Source: Reticulitermes speratus
Lineage: Eukaryota > Arthropoda > Insecta > Blattodea > Rhinotermitidae
Length of the DNA stretch: 64,000 nucleotides
Direction of reading: 5' to 3'
NCBI GenBank assembly: GCA_021186555.1
Contig: JAJKFL010000427.1
Span: forward strand, 24,353,238 to 24,417,237
Shown one piece after another: positions 52,901 through 63,582 of the stretch (within the stretch, counting starts at the first letter, position 1; each line of letters begins with the position of its first letter). The position numbers and the translations under genes are program-made. The notes beneath the pieces were generated by a model, which made no database searches, was not told where the DNA came from, and saw only the letters and a program-made list of their open reading frames with translations.

Positions 52901-55900
52901 CAACACAATGGCTGGCTGAGCCCACGCCGACCGAGCGAACAGAGGACAGATCAACGCCCTCATCTTTCGTGACCGCCTCCACGGTCGCTGGCTGAGGCCA
53001 CGCTAACCGATCAAACAGAGGCCAGAGCAGCGCCCTCACCTGTCGTACCCGCCAACACAGTGGCTGGCTGGGCCCACGCTCACAAGCGAACATAGCCATA
53101 GCAGCGCCCTCACACGTCGTGCCCTCCAACATAGTGGCTGGCTGAGCCCTCGCCGACCAATCGAACACAGGCCAGAGCCTTTCGGGCACGCCACGACACT
53201 GTCTGTTTGGAATCAAATCGACCAAGCGAACAGAGGCCAGATAAGCGCCCTCAACTGTCGTTCAAATCACAACAGTGGCTGGTTGAGCACACGCCGACCG
53301 AGCAAACAGAGGCAAGTGCAACGCCCTCACCTGTCGTGCCCGCCACCACAGTGGCTCTATGAGCCCAAGCAGACCAAGACAACAGAGGCCAGATCAGCGC
53401 CATAACACGTCGTGCCCGCTACCACATTGATCCCATGCAGCCCGAGCGAACAGACCCTACAGCAGCGTCCTCGAATATCGTGCCCGCCAACACAGTGGCT
53501 GGCTTGGCCCACGCCGACAGATTGATCAGGGGACAGAACAGCGCCCTCACTTGTCGTGCACGCCACGACAGTGGTTTCTTGGAGCCACGCCAACCAAGAG
53601 ATGAGAGGCCATAGCAGCGCCCTCACATTTCGTGCCAGTCACAAAAGTGGCTGGCTAGGCCCACGCCGACAAGCGAACATAGGAAAGAGCATCGCCATCA
53701 ACTGTCTTGCCCGCCACAACAGTTGCTGGCTGCGCCTTCAAAGGCCAGAGAAGCGCCCTCACCTGTCTTGAACGCCACGAGCGTGGCTGGTTGTAGCCAC
53801 GCCGACCAAGAGAACAGAGGCCATAGCAGGGCCCTCACCTCTCGTGTCAGTCACAACAGTAGCTGGCTGGGCCCACGCCGACAAATGAACAGAGGCCAGA
53901 GCAGCGCCCTCACCTGTCTTGCACGACACGACAGTGGCTGGTTGTAACCACGCCGACCAAGAGATCAGAGGCCATAGCAGCGCCCTCAACTTTCGTGTCA
54001 GTCGCAACAGTGGTTGGCTCAGCCCAAGCCGACCGAGCTAACAGAGACCAGATAAGCGCCCTCACTCGTTGTTCCCGCCACGACATTGGGTGACTGGGCC
54101 CAGGCCGAACAAGGGGACAGAGGCCAGACAGCCGCCCTCAACTGCCGTGCCCGCCACAACATAGGCTGGCTGAGCTCACGCCTACCAAATGAAAAGTGGC
54201 CATAACAAAGCCCTTACCTGTCGTTCCAGCCACCCTGGTGGCTGGCTAGGCCGACGCCGACCAAGCGAACAGAGGCCAGATTGGCGCTCTCACCTATGGT
54301 GCCAGTCACCACAGTGGCTGGCTGGGCCCACGCCGACAAGCGAAGAGAGGCCAGAGCAGCGCCCTCACCTCTTGTGTCTGCCAACACAGTTGCTGGCTGA
54401 GCCCACTTCGACCGAGCGAACTGAGGCCAGAGCAATTCCGTCACCTGCCGTGCCCGCCAAAACAGTGGCTGGCTTAGCCCACGCCTAACGAGCGAACAGA
54501 GACCAGAGAAGCGCGCTCAACTATCGAGCCCACCAGCCCAGTGCCTGGCTGTGCTCACGCCGGCCATGCAATCAGAGTCCACAGCAGCGCCTTCTCATGT
54601 CATGCCCACCACCAGAGTGGTTGGCTGAGCCACGATAACCCAGGGGACAGAAGCCACATGTGCTCCCTCACCTGTCTTTCCCGTCACCACAGTGGCTGGC
54701 TGAGCCCACGCCGAAGGTTCGAACTGACGCCAGAGAAACTTCCTCACATTTCGTACCCGCCAACACAATCGCTGGCTGAGACCACCCCGACCGAGCGAAC
54801 AGAGCCCAGACCAACGCCCTCAACTTCCGTGACCGCCTTCACAGTCGCTAGCTGAGCCCAAGCCTACCGATCGAAAAGAGGCCAGAGCAGCGCCCTCAAC
54901 TGTCGTACACTCCTCCACAGTTGCTGGCTGGGCCCACGCCGACAAAGCGAACAGAGGCCAGAGCAGCGCCCTCACAAGTCGTTTCCGCCAACATAATGGC
55001 TGGCTGAGCCCAAGCCTACCTAGCGAAGAGAGGCCAAAGCAGCGCCCTCAACAGTCTTTCCAGCCACCACATTGCCTGCCTGAGCTCACGCCTACTGAGC
55101 GAACAGAGACCAGATAATTTACCTCAACTGTCGGGCCTGCTACCACAGTCACTTGTTGAGCCCACGCCGACAGAGCGAAGAGGGGCCAGGGCAGCGCCCT
55201 CAACTTTCTAGCCCGCTAACATAGTGACTGGCTGAGCCCTCGCCGACCAAGATAACACAGGCCACATCAGCGCCCTCATCTTTCGTGACCGTCACCACAG
55301 TGGCTGGATGGGCCCACGCCGACCAAGAGATCAGAGGCTACATCAGCGACATCACCTGTCGTACCAGCCATCACAGTGGCCGGCTGGGCCCACACCGACA
55401 AAGAGAACAGAACACATAAAAGCGCCCTCAACTGTCGTGTCTACCAACACAGTGGCTGGCTGAGAAAACGCCGAAGAAGCGGTCAGAGGGCAGAGCAGCG
55501 CCCTCATTTGTCGTGTCCGCCAAAAAGCTGCCGTTTTCAGCCCACGCTGACCAAGCGAACAGAGGCCAGAGCAGCGCCCTCACCTGTCGTGCTCTCCACC
55601 ACAGTGCGTGGCTGATCCCACGCCGACAGACCGAACAGAGGCCAGATTAACGCCCTCACCTATCGTGCCCGCCACCACAGTGGCTGTCTTAGCCCACGCT
55701 AACTAAGCCAACAGAAACCAGAGTAACGCCCTCTATCGTTGTGCCCGCTACCACAGTGGCTGTTTGATCCCACGCCGAATGAGCGTACAGAGGCCAGAGC
55801 AACTCCCTCACCTGTCGTGCCCGCTACCACAGTGGCTGTCTAGGCCCACGCCGAAAGTTTGAACAGAGTCTAGAGCAGCGCACACACCTGTCGTGCCCGT

Positions 55901-57205
55901 CACCATTATGCCTGGCTGAGCCAGCGATCAGAGGCCAGATCAGGGCCCTCAACTTACGTGCCCGCCACCACAGTTCCTGGATAAGTCCTCGCCGAACAAG
56001 GGATCATATGCGAGAACAGCGCCCTCAACATTAGTGCCCGCCTTCACTGTGGCTGTCTGAGCCCACGCCAACCAAGCGAGGCCAGAACAGCGCTCTCAAC
56101 TTTCTGGTTCGCCACCATAGTGACTGGCTGAGCCCTCGACGACCAAGATAACAGAGGCCACATCAGCACCCTCAACTCTCGTGCCCTTCACCACAGTGGC
56201 TGGCTGGTCCCACGTCGACAAAGAGATTAGAGGCCACATCAGCGGCATCACCTACCGTGCCAGCCACTACAGTGGCCGGGTGGGCCCACGCTGACAAATA
56301 GAAGAGAACACATAGATGCGCCCTCAACTGTCGTGTCCACCAAAACAGTGGCTGGCTGAGCCCACTCCCAGAGATCGAACAGAGGCCAAAGCAACGCTCT
56401 TAAGTTTCGTGCCCGCCACTACAGTGGCTGGCTGAGCACACGCCGAAGAAGCGATCAGAGGCCAGAGCAGCGCCCTCATTTGTCGTGCCCGCCAACAAAG
56501 TGCCGTTTTCAGTCCACGCGTACCGAGCTAACAGAGGCCAGAGGAGTTCCCTCAATTGTCGTGCCCGCCAACACAGAGGCTAGTTAAGCCCTCGCCCACC
56601 GATCGAACACAGGCCTGAGCAGCTCCCTCATCTGTCGTGCCCGCCACAACAGTTTCGTTTTGAGCACACGATGACCGAATTAACTTAGGCCAGAGCAGAG
56701 CCCTCAGCTGTCGTGCCCGCCAACACAGTGGCTGGCTGAGCCCTAGCCGACCGAGGGATCAGAGGACAGAGAAGCGCCTTCACATTTTGAGCACGCCAAC
56801 ACTGTTGCTGGCTGAGCCCACGTCGACCTAGCGTAATGAGGGCAATACAGCGCCCTCACCTGTCGTGGCCGCCAACTCAGTGGCTGGCTTAACCAATGCC
56901 TAATGAGCGAACAGAGGCCAGAAAAGCGCCCTCACATATCGTGCCCTCCACCATAGTGGTTGGCTCGCCCAAGCCAACCAAGCGAAAAAGGCCAGACAAA
57001 CGCACAAAACAATACAGCCCGCCAGCACAGAGCCTGACTGAGCCTACGCCCGCCATGCGAAACGAGTCCAGAGCAGCGCCCTCTCATTTCGTTCCCACTA
57101 ACAGAATGGTTGCTTGAGCCCACGCTGTCCGAGGGAACAGAGGCCAGATCTGCGCCCTCACCTGTCGTGCCCGCCACCACAGTGGCTGGCTTAGACAACG
57201 CCGAA
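49961..57205 (+). repeat. 76-bp satellite, subfamily A, block 4
   Basis: About 95 A units with higher-order structure. A five-unit segment (about 378 bp) is duplicated at 50240-50600 and 50620-50980 (ccctaaccaatcgagcccgc in both). Another segment recurs at 52610-52800, 54500-54650 and 56990-57130 (cgccagcccag, gccatgcaa, ccttctcatg). 52060-52440 parallels 56430-56770. The divergence between these copies is much higher than in the 2004-bp duplication, so they are older. Confidence 0.93.
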
Positions 57206-60200
57206 AGTGGTCTTTTCTCGCCTCTGATCCTTTGGTCGGCGTGGGTACAATCACTGTGGTAGCCACCCGATAGGCTAGGGCGTTGTTCTGGTTTCGCTTA
57301 TGATCCTGTGGTCGGCGTGGGGTCAGTCACGATGGCGGCGGGCTGATAGGCAAGGGCGTTGGTCTGTTCTCGCCTCTGTTCATTTCGTCGGCGTGGGCTC
57401 AGTCATTTTATTGGCGGCCGATAGGTTATAGCGTTGGTACGGTCTCGCCCCTATCTTTTGGTAGGCGTGGGCTCAGTCACTGTGTTGGCGGGCCAATAGG
57501 CAAGGGCGTTGTTCTCGTCTCGCCTCTGTTCATTTGTTTGGCGTGGGCCCAGTCAGTGTGGTGGAGGGCCTACAGGCAAGGGCGTTGGTCAGGTCTCGCC
57601 TCTGTACTTTAGGTCGGTGTTGGCTGAGTGACTTTTGTGGCGGGCCGATAGGCAAGGGCGTTGGTCTGGTCTCGCCTCTGTTCCTTTGTTCGGCGTGGGA
57701 TCAATCACTGTGGTGGCGAGCCGATAGGAAGGGGCGTTGGTCTGTTCTCGCCTGTGTTCTTTGGTCGTCGTGGTCTCATTTACTGTCGTGGCGGGCCGAT
57801 AGTCCTGGGAGTTGGTCTGGTCTCGCCTCAGTTTCTTTGGTCGGAGTGGGCTCAGTCACCTGGGCGACGGGGCGATAGGCAAGATCGTTGTTCTGGTCTC
57901 ATCTCTTATACTTTGGTCGATGTGGGCTCAGTGATTGTGGTGACGGGCCGATATGCAAGGACGTTGTTCTGGTTTCGCCTCTGTTCCTTTGTTCTGCGTG
58001 GGCTCAGTCACTATGAAGGCGGGCCGATAAACAAGCGTGTTGGTATGGTCTCGTCTCTTTTCCTTTGGTCGGCGTGGACTCAGTAACTGTGGTGGCGGGA
58101 CGATAGACAAAGGCGTTTGTCTGGTGTCGCCTCTGTTCCTTTGGACGACGAGATCTTAGTCACTCTGGTGGTTGTCCGATAGGCAATGGCGTTGGTCTGG
58201 TTTCGCCTCTGTTCATTGGTCGGTGTGGGCTCAGTCACTGTGGTGGCATGCCTATAGGCAAGGGCGTTGTCCTGGTCTAGCCTCTCTTCCTTTGGTCGTA
58301 GTGGGCTCAGTCACATTGGTGGCGTGCCGATACGCAACGGAGTTGGTCTCTTCTCGACTCTCATCCTTTGGTCGGCGTGGGCTATGTCTCTGTGGTGGCG
58401 AACCAATAGGCAAAGCGTTGGTCTGGTCTCGCCTCTGATCCTTTGGTCGGCGTGGGCTAATTGACTGTGGTGTCTGTCCGATAGGCCTGGGCGTTGGTCT
58501 GATCTCTCCTCTGTTCCTTTGGTCGGCGTGGGCTTAGTGACTGTGGTGGCAGGCCGGTAGGATAAATCGTTGGACTGTTCTCGCCTGTTTTCGTTTTGTC
58601 GGCGTGGACATTTTCACCATGGTGGCGGGCTGATAGCAAGTGCGATAGGCTGGTCTCGCTTCTGTTCCGTTGCTCAGAGTGGGCTCAGTCAATGTGATGT
58701 CGTGACGATAGGCAAAGGCGTTCATCTTGTCTCGCCTCCTTTCTATTGGTCGGCGTGAACTCATCCCCTGTGGTGATGGGCCGACAGGCAAGGGCGTTGG
58801 TCTGGTCGCGCTTCTGTTCCTTTGGTCAGCGTCGGATCAGTCACAGTTTTGGCGGGTCGATAGGCAAGGGCGTTGGTCTGTACTCGCCCCTGTTCCTTTG
58901 GTCGGCGTGGGCTGAATCACTGTGGTGTTCGGCCGATAGGCAATGGCGTTGATCTGGACTCGCTTCTTTTCCTTTGGTGGGCGTGTGCTCAGTCACTGTG
59001 TTGGCGGGCCTATAGGCTAGGGAGTTGTTCTCGTCTCGCCTCTTTTCCTATGTTCGGCGTGGGCTCGGACACTATGGTGGCGGGCCGATATTCAAGGGCG
59101 TTGTTCTGGTCGCGCCTCTGTTTCTTTGGTCGCCTTGGGCCAGTTACAGTTTTGGCGGGCCGATAGGCAAGGGCGTTGGTCCGTACTCCCCTCCGTTCCT
59201 TTGGAAGGCTTGGGCTGAATCACTGTGGTGGTGGGCCGATAGGAAATGGCGTTGATCTGGTCTCGCTTCTTATCTTTTGGTAGGCGTGTGCTCAGTCACT
59301 GTGTTGGCGGGCCTATCGGCAAGGGCGTTGTTCTCGTCTCGCCTCTGTTCCTTTGGTCGGCGTGGGCTCAGTTACTATGGTGGCAGGCCGATAGGCGAGA
59401 GCGTTGGTCTGCTCTCGCCTCTATTCTGTTCGTTCTCGTGTGCTCAATCACTTTTCGCTGGCCAATAGGAAAGGGCGTTGTTCTCGTCTCGCCTCTGTTC
59501 CTGTGTTTGGCTTGGTCGCAGTCAGTTTGGCGGCTAGTCGATTGGCAAGGGCGTTGGTCTGGCCACGCCTCTGTTCCTTTGTTCGGCGTGGGCTCAGTCA
59601 CTTTGTTGGCGGGCCGATTGGCAGGGTAGTCGGTCTGGTCTCGCCTCTGTTCCTTTGGTCGGCGTGGGCTCATTTACTGTGGTAGGGGGCCGATAGGCCT
59701 GGGCGTTGTTCTGGTCTCGCCTCTGTTTCTTTCGTCGGAGTGGGCTCAGTCACTGTGGTGTAGGAACGATAAGGAAGGGCGTTGGTCTGGACTCGCCTCT
59801 GTTACTTTGTTCGGTGTGGGCTCAGTCACTTTGGTGGCGGGCCGATAAGCAAGGATGTTGGTCTGGTCTCGCCTGTGTTCCTTTGGTCGGCGTGGGTTCG
59901 GTCACAGTGTTGGCGGCAGATAGGAAAGGGCGTTGGTCTGGTCTCGACTCTGATTCTTTGGCGGTATGGGCTCAGACAATGTTGTTTCAGTCCGAAAGCC
60001 AAGGGCGTTGGTCTGATCACGCCTATGTTCCTTTCGTCGGCGTGGGCTCAGTAACTGATGTTGCGGACCGATAGGCAATTGCCGTTGTCTGGTATCGTCT
60101 CTTTTCCTTTGGTTTTCGTGGGCTCATTCACTGTGGTTGCGGGACGATAGGCAAAGGATTTGGTCTGGTCCCGCCTATGATCCTTTGGTTGGCGTGGGTT

Positions 60201-62257
60201 TAGTCACTGTCGTGGCGGACCGATAGGCAAGGGCGTTGGTCTGGATTCGCCTATGTTCCTTTGGACGACGTGTTCTTAGTCAATCTGGTTGTTCTCCGAT
60301 AGGCAAGGGTGTTTGTCTGGTGTCCTCTCTGTTCATTGTTCGGCTTGGGCTCAGACAATGTTTTGGCTGGCCTATAGGAAAGGGCGTTGTTCTGGTCTAG
60401 CCTCTGTTTCTTTGGTCGCCTTGGGCCAGTTACAGTTTTGGCGGGCCGATAGGCAAGGGCGTTGGTCCGTACTCCCCTCCGTTCCTTTGGAAGGCTTGGG
60501 CTGAATCACTGTGGTGGTGGGCCGATAGGAAATGGCGTTGATCTGGTCTCGCTTCTTATCTTTTGGTAGGCGTGTGCTCAGTCACTGTGTTGGCGGGCCT
60601 ATCGGCAAGGGCGTTGTTCTCGTCTCGCCTCTGTTCCTTTGGTCGGCGTGGGCTCAGTTACTATGGTGGCAGGCCGATAGGCGAGAGCGTTGGTCTGCTC
60701 TCGCCTCTATTCTGTTCGTTCTCGTGTGCTCAATCACTTTTCGCTGGCCAATAGGAAAGGGCGTTGTTCTCGTCTCGCCTCTGTTCCTGTGTTTGGCTTG
60801 GTCGCAGTCAGTTTGGCGGCTAGTCGATTGGCAAGGGCGTTGGTCTGGCCACGCCTCTGTTCCTTTGTTCGGCGTGGGCTCAGTCACTTTGTTGGCGGGC
60901 CGATTGGCAGGGTAGTCGGTCTGGTCTCGCCTCTGTTCCTTTGGTCGGCGTGGGCTCATTTACTGTGGTAGGGGGCCGATAGGCCTGGGCGTTGTTCTGG
61001 TCTCGCCTCTGTTTCTTTCGTCGGAGTGGGCTCAGTCACTGTGGTGTAGGAACGATAAGGAAGGGCGTTGGTCTGGACTCGCCTCTGTTACTTTGTTCGG
61101 TGTGGGCTCAGTCACTTTGGTGGCGGCCGATAAGCAAGGATGTTGGTCTGGTCTCGCCTGTGTTCCTTTGGTCGGCGTGGGTTCGGTCACAGTGTTGGCG
61201 GCAGATAGGAAAGGGCGTTGGTCTGGTCTCGACTCTGATTCTTTGGCGGTATGGGCTCAGACAATGTTGTTTCAGTCCGAAAGCCAAGGGCGTTGGTCTG
61301 ATCACGCCTATGTTCCTTTCGTCGGCGTGGGCTCAGTAACTGATGTTGCGGACCGATAGGCAATTGCCGTTGTCTGGTATCGTCTCTTTTCCTTTGGTTT
61401 TCGTGGGCTCATTCACTGTGGTTGCGGGACGATAGGCAAAGGATTTGGTCTGGTCCCGCCTATGATCCTTTGGTTGGCGTGGGTTTAGTCACTGTCGTGG
61501 CGGACCGATAGGCAAGGGCGTTGGTCTGGATTCGCCTATGTTCCTTTGGACGACGTGTTCTTAGTCAATCTGGTTGTTCTCCGATAGGCAAGGGTGTTTG
61601 TCTGGTGTCCTCTCTGTTCATTGTTCGGCTTGGGCTCAGACAATGTTTTGGCTGGCCTATAGGAAAGGGCGTTGTTCTGGTCTAGCCTCTGTTTCTTTGG
61701 TCGTCTTGGGCTCATTCAAAGTGGTGGCGGGCCGATACGCAAGGGCGTTGGTCTCTTCTCGCCTCTCATCCTTTGGTCGGCGTGGGCTCATTCTCTGTGG
61801 TGGCGACCCGATAGTTAATGCGTTGGTCTGGTCTCTCCTCTGTTCCTTTGGTCGGCGTTGGCTATTTGACTGTGGTGGCGATCCGGTAGTTAAGGGCGTT
61901 GGTCTGGTCTCGCCTCTGTTCCATTGGTCGGTGTGGGCTCAATCACCGTGTTGGTGGGCCGATAGACGAGTGCGTTTTTCTGGTAACGCCTGTGTTCTTT
62001 CGTCTTGGTGGGATCAGACACTGTGGTGGCGGGCCGATAGGCAAGGGCGATGGTCTGGACTCGCCTCTGTTCCTTTAGGTCGGCGTGGGCTCTGTCACTG
62101 TGGTGTCGAGCCGATAGACAAGAGCGTTGGTCTGTTGTCGGCTCTGATCATTTGGTCGGGGTAAGCTCAGTGGCAGTGGTAGTGACCCTTTAGGCAATTG
62201 CGTTGTTCTGGTCTCGCCTCTGCTCCTTTGGTCGGCCTGGGCTCAGTCACTGTTTTG
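57206..62257 (-). repeat. 76-bp satellite, subfamily B, inverted block
   Basis: From gaaagt|ggtcttttctcgcctctgat onward all units run in reverse: gcctctgttcctttggtcgg, cgtgggctcagtcactgtgg, tggcgggccgataggcaagg, gcgttggtctggtctc. About 66 units. The switch is abrupt, within a single unit, and also changes family from A to B. The block ends at 62257 against a 51-bp unit and an 18S fragment. Confidence 0.95.
59114..61687 (-). repeat. 1286-bp tandem duplication in the inverted B block
   Basis: 59114-60399 repeats at 60400-61684. The frames compared are identical apart from one deleted G in the second copy (ggcgggccgataag at about 59837 versus ggcggccgataag at about 61123), giving 1285 bp after that point. 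The boundary word is gcctctgtttctttggtcg, again within the repeat unit. Confidence 0.92.
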
Positions 62258-62298
62258 TTTCCTCCTACCACGAACCTGCATCTCTTTGAAAATATTAG
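62258..62298 (-). repeat. Single 51-bp-family unit next to 18S fragment
   Basis: tttcctcctaccacgaacct and gcatctctttgaaaatatta match the 51-bp units of 62811-63358. It joins directly to the truncated 18S, with the same junction word (gaaaatattagca) as at 63350-63360. Confidence 0.85.
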
Positions 62299-62467
62299 CA
62301 GTATTAGCTCTAGAATTACCACAGTTATCCAAGCAACTGTCCACCATATAAGGAACCAAATCTGGTTTAATCAGCTATTTGCGGTTTCAGCATAATGTGG
62401 CTTGCAATTAGAAAATCATGGCTTAATCTTTGAGACAACCGTTTTACTACTGGCAGGATCAACCAGG
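62299..62467 (-). rRNA. 18S rRNA 5'-end fragment, copy 1 (about 170 nt)
   Basis: On the minus strand it begins cctggttgatcctgccagta (62467-62448), the universal 18S start. It continues through aagattaagccatg, taaaccagatttggttcct and ggataactgtggtaattcta, then tagagctaatact, and stops there (18S position about 165). The ATGCTTGTCTC region is altered (cggttgtctc). As the full gene is about 1.9 kb, this is a truncated copy and cannot form a ribosomal small-subunit RNA. Confidence 0.88.
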
Positions 62468-62810
62468 GAACCGTTATTGCGGTGCGAGTTCCTCAACGGT
62501 TCCGCCCGAAGGCAGATATCCGCGACATTGCTATTAGGGTGAATCAGTTTGCCGGGTGGAGGACTGCCCGGTCTTCTCCACTGTCTCAATCTCTCGTCCT
62601 CCTGAAGTATCAAATGCTCCGTCGTGAACCGTGACGGGAGTGGGTAGCGAGGGGAGGTCTATCTGGCACCAGGCGATGTATCTCTGGGCGGAGCTTGTCT
62701 CAGCATTGGTCAACCACTAGGCACTAGGTGTTCTTCATGTTTCAGGGAAGGCCAAAATTATCTCGGTCAGAGCAGCGGTGAATTCAACCCCGAATGCCGG
62801 TCCCGTACGG
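62468..62810 (-). other. 5' external-transcribed-spacer-like sequence
   Basis: It lies directly before the 18S start in the sense direction and contains GC-rich stretches (gtttgccgggtggaggactg, gaaccgtgacgggagtgggt). Parts recur before the other 18S fragments: its last 30 nt at 43826-43855, and 62593-62630 (cctgaagtatcaaatg...gtgaaccg) at about 63542-63575. Homology to the true external spacer of this species is inferred from position only. Confidence 0.55.
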
Positions 62811-63358
62811 CCGGTATGTCCTCTTACTACGAGCATACACAACTTTGAATATATTTCGAAGCTAGAATGTCCTCCTACCAAGAGCCTGCATGTCTTTGAA
62901 AATACTCAGAAGCTGGTATGTCCTACTACCACTAGTCAGCAACACTTTAAATTTTATCCGAGGCAGCCTTAAGTTCGTCCCACTACAACACACGGGCGAC
63001 ACACTGAAAATATAACGAAGCAGGTATGTCCTCCTATTCGAAAATATTCCGAGGGATGGCTACGTCCTTATATCACGAGCCTGCATGTCTTTGAATATAT
63101 TCCGAGGCGTGTATGTCCTAATTACAGCCGGAAACACTTTGAAAATTATCCTTATTAGCCTTAAGTAGGTCCCACTTAACGCGTGGGTGACACTTGGAAA
63201 AACTTTTGAGGCAGGTATATCCTCCTACCTCAAGCCGGCATCACTTTAAATATATTCAGATTCAAATATTTGCTCCTACCACGAGCCAGCAACACTTTGA
63301 TAATATTCCGAGGCAGGTATGTTTTCCTATCACGAGCCTGCATGTCTTTGAAAATATT
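62811..63358 (-). repeat. Array of ~51-bp units
   Basis: About ten diverged units, some expanded or shortened, with core ggtatgtcctcctaccacga, gcctgcatgtctttgaaaat and attccgaggca. Starts fall near 62867, 62917, 63025, 63060, 63111, 63215, 63266 and 63317. Two units carry an extra segment (agccttaagt...cgggcgacac; agccttaagt...gggtgacac), so a ~105-bp higher-order form exists. Confidence 0.8.
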
Positions 63359-63529
63359 AGCATGTATTAGCTATAGAATTGATACAGTTATCCAAGAAAC
63401 TGTCCACCATCTAAGGAACCATAACTGATTTAACTACCATTCGTGGTTTCTCGTTAATGTGGCTTGCACTGAGACATGCATGATATAATCTTTGAGACAA
63501 GCATATTACTACTGGCAGGATCAGCAAGG
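63359..63529 (-). rRNA. 18S rRNA 5'-end fragment, copy 2 (about 170 nt)
   Basis: On the minus strand: ctgatcctgccagtagtaat, atgcttgtctcaaagattat, tgtctcagtgcaagccacat, tggataactgtatcaattct, and agctaatacatgc at the 51-bp junction. It keeps ATGCTTGTCTCAAAGATTA better than copy 1 but has its own substitutions. It is cut at the same 18S position as copy 1, so the truncation predates their duplication. Confidence 0.88.
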
Positions 63530-63582
63530 GAACAGTCGTCATCCTAAAGTAACAAATGAACAGTCTTGAACCGAGGCCATCG
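63530..63582 (-). other. Shortened spacer sequence before 18S copy 2
   Basis: gttccc at the 18S border is followed, on the minus strand, by sequence matching 62630-62593 (gttcatttgttactttagga). About 100 nt of the spacer present in copy 1 is absent here. Confidence 0.6.

Noticed and set aside
34564-62164. Dozens of 60-230-codon open frames rich in Arg/Gln/Pro or Trp/Ala/Val on either strand
   Set aside because: They are translations of the 76-bp units. 76 is not a multiple of three, so the same peptide words cycle through all three frames. No domain, start site or codon pattern supports a gene.
34441-62257. CRISPR-like array (short repeats at regular spacing)
   Set aside because: The whole 76-bp unit is repeated and there are no unique spacers between conserved repeats. 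The context is eukaryotic.
62299-63529. Functional 18S rRNA genes
   Set aside because: Only the first ~170 nt are present in each copy, with substitutions at conserved sites and a fused 51-bp repeat in place of the remaining gene.
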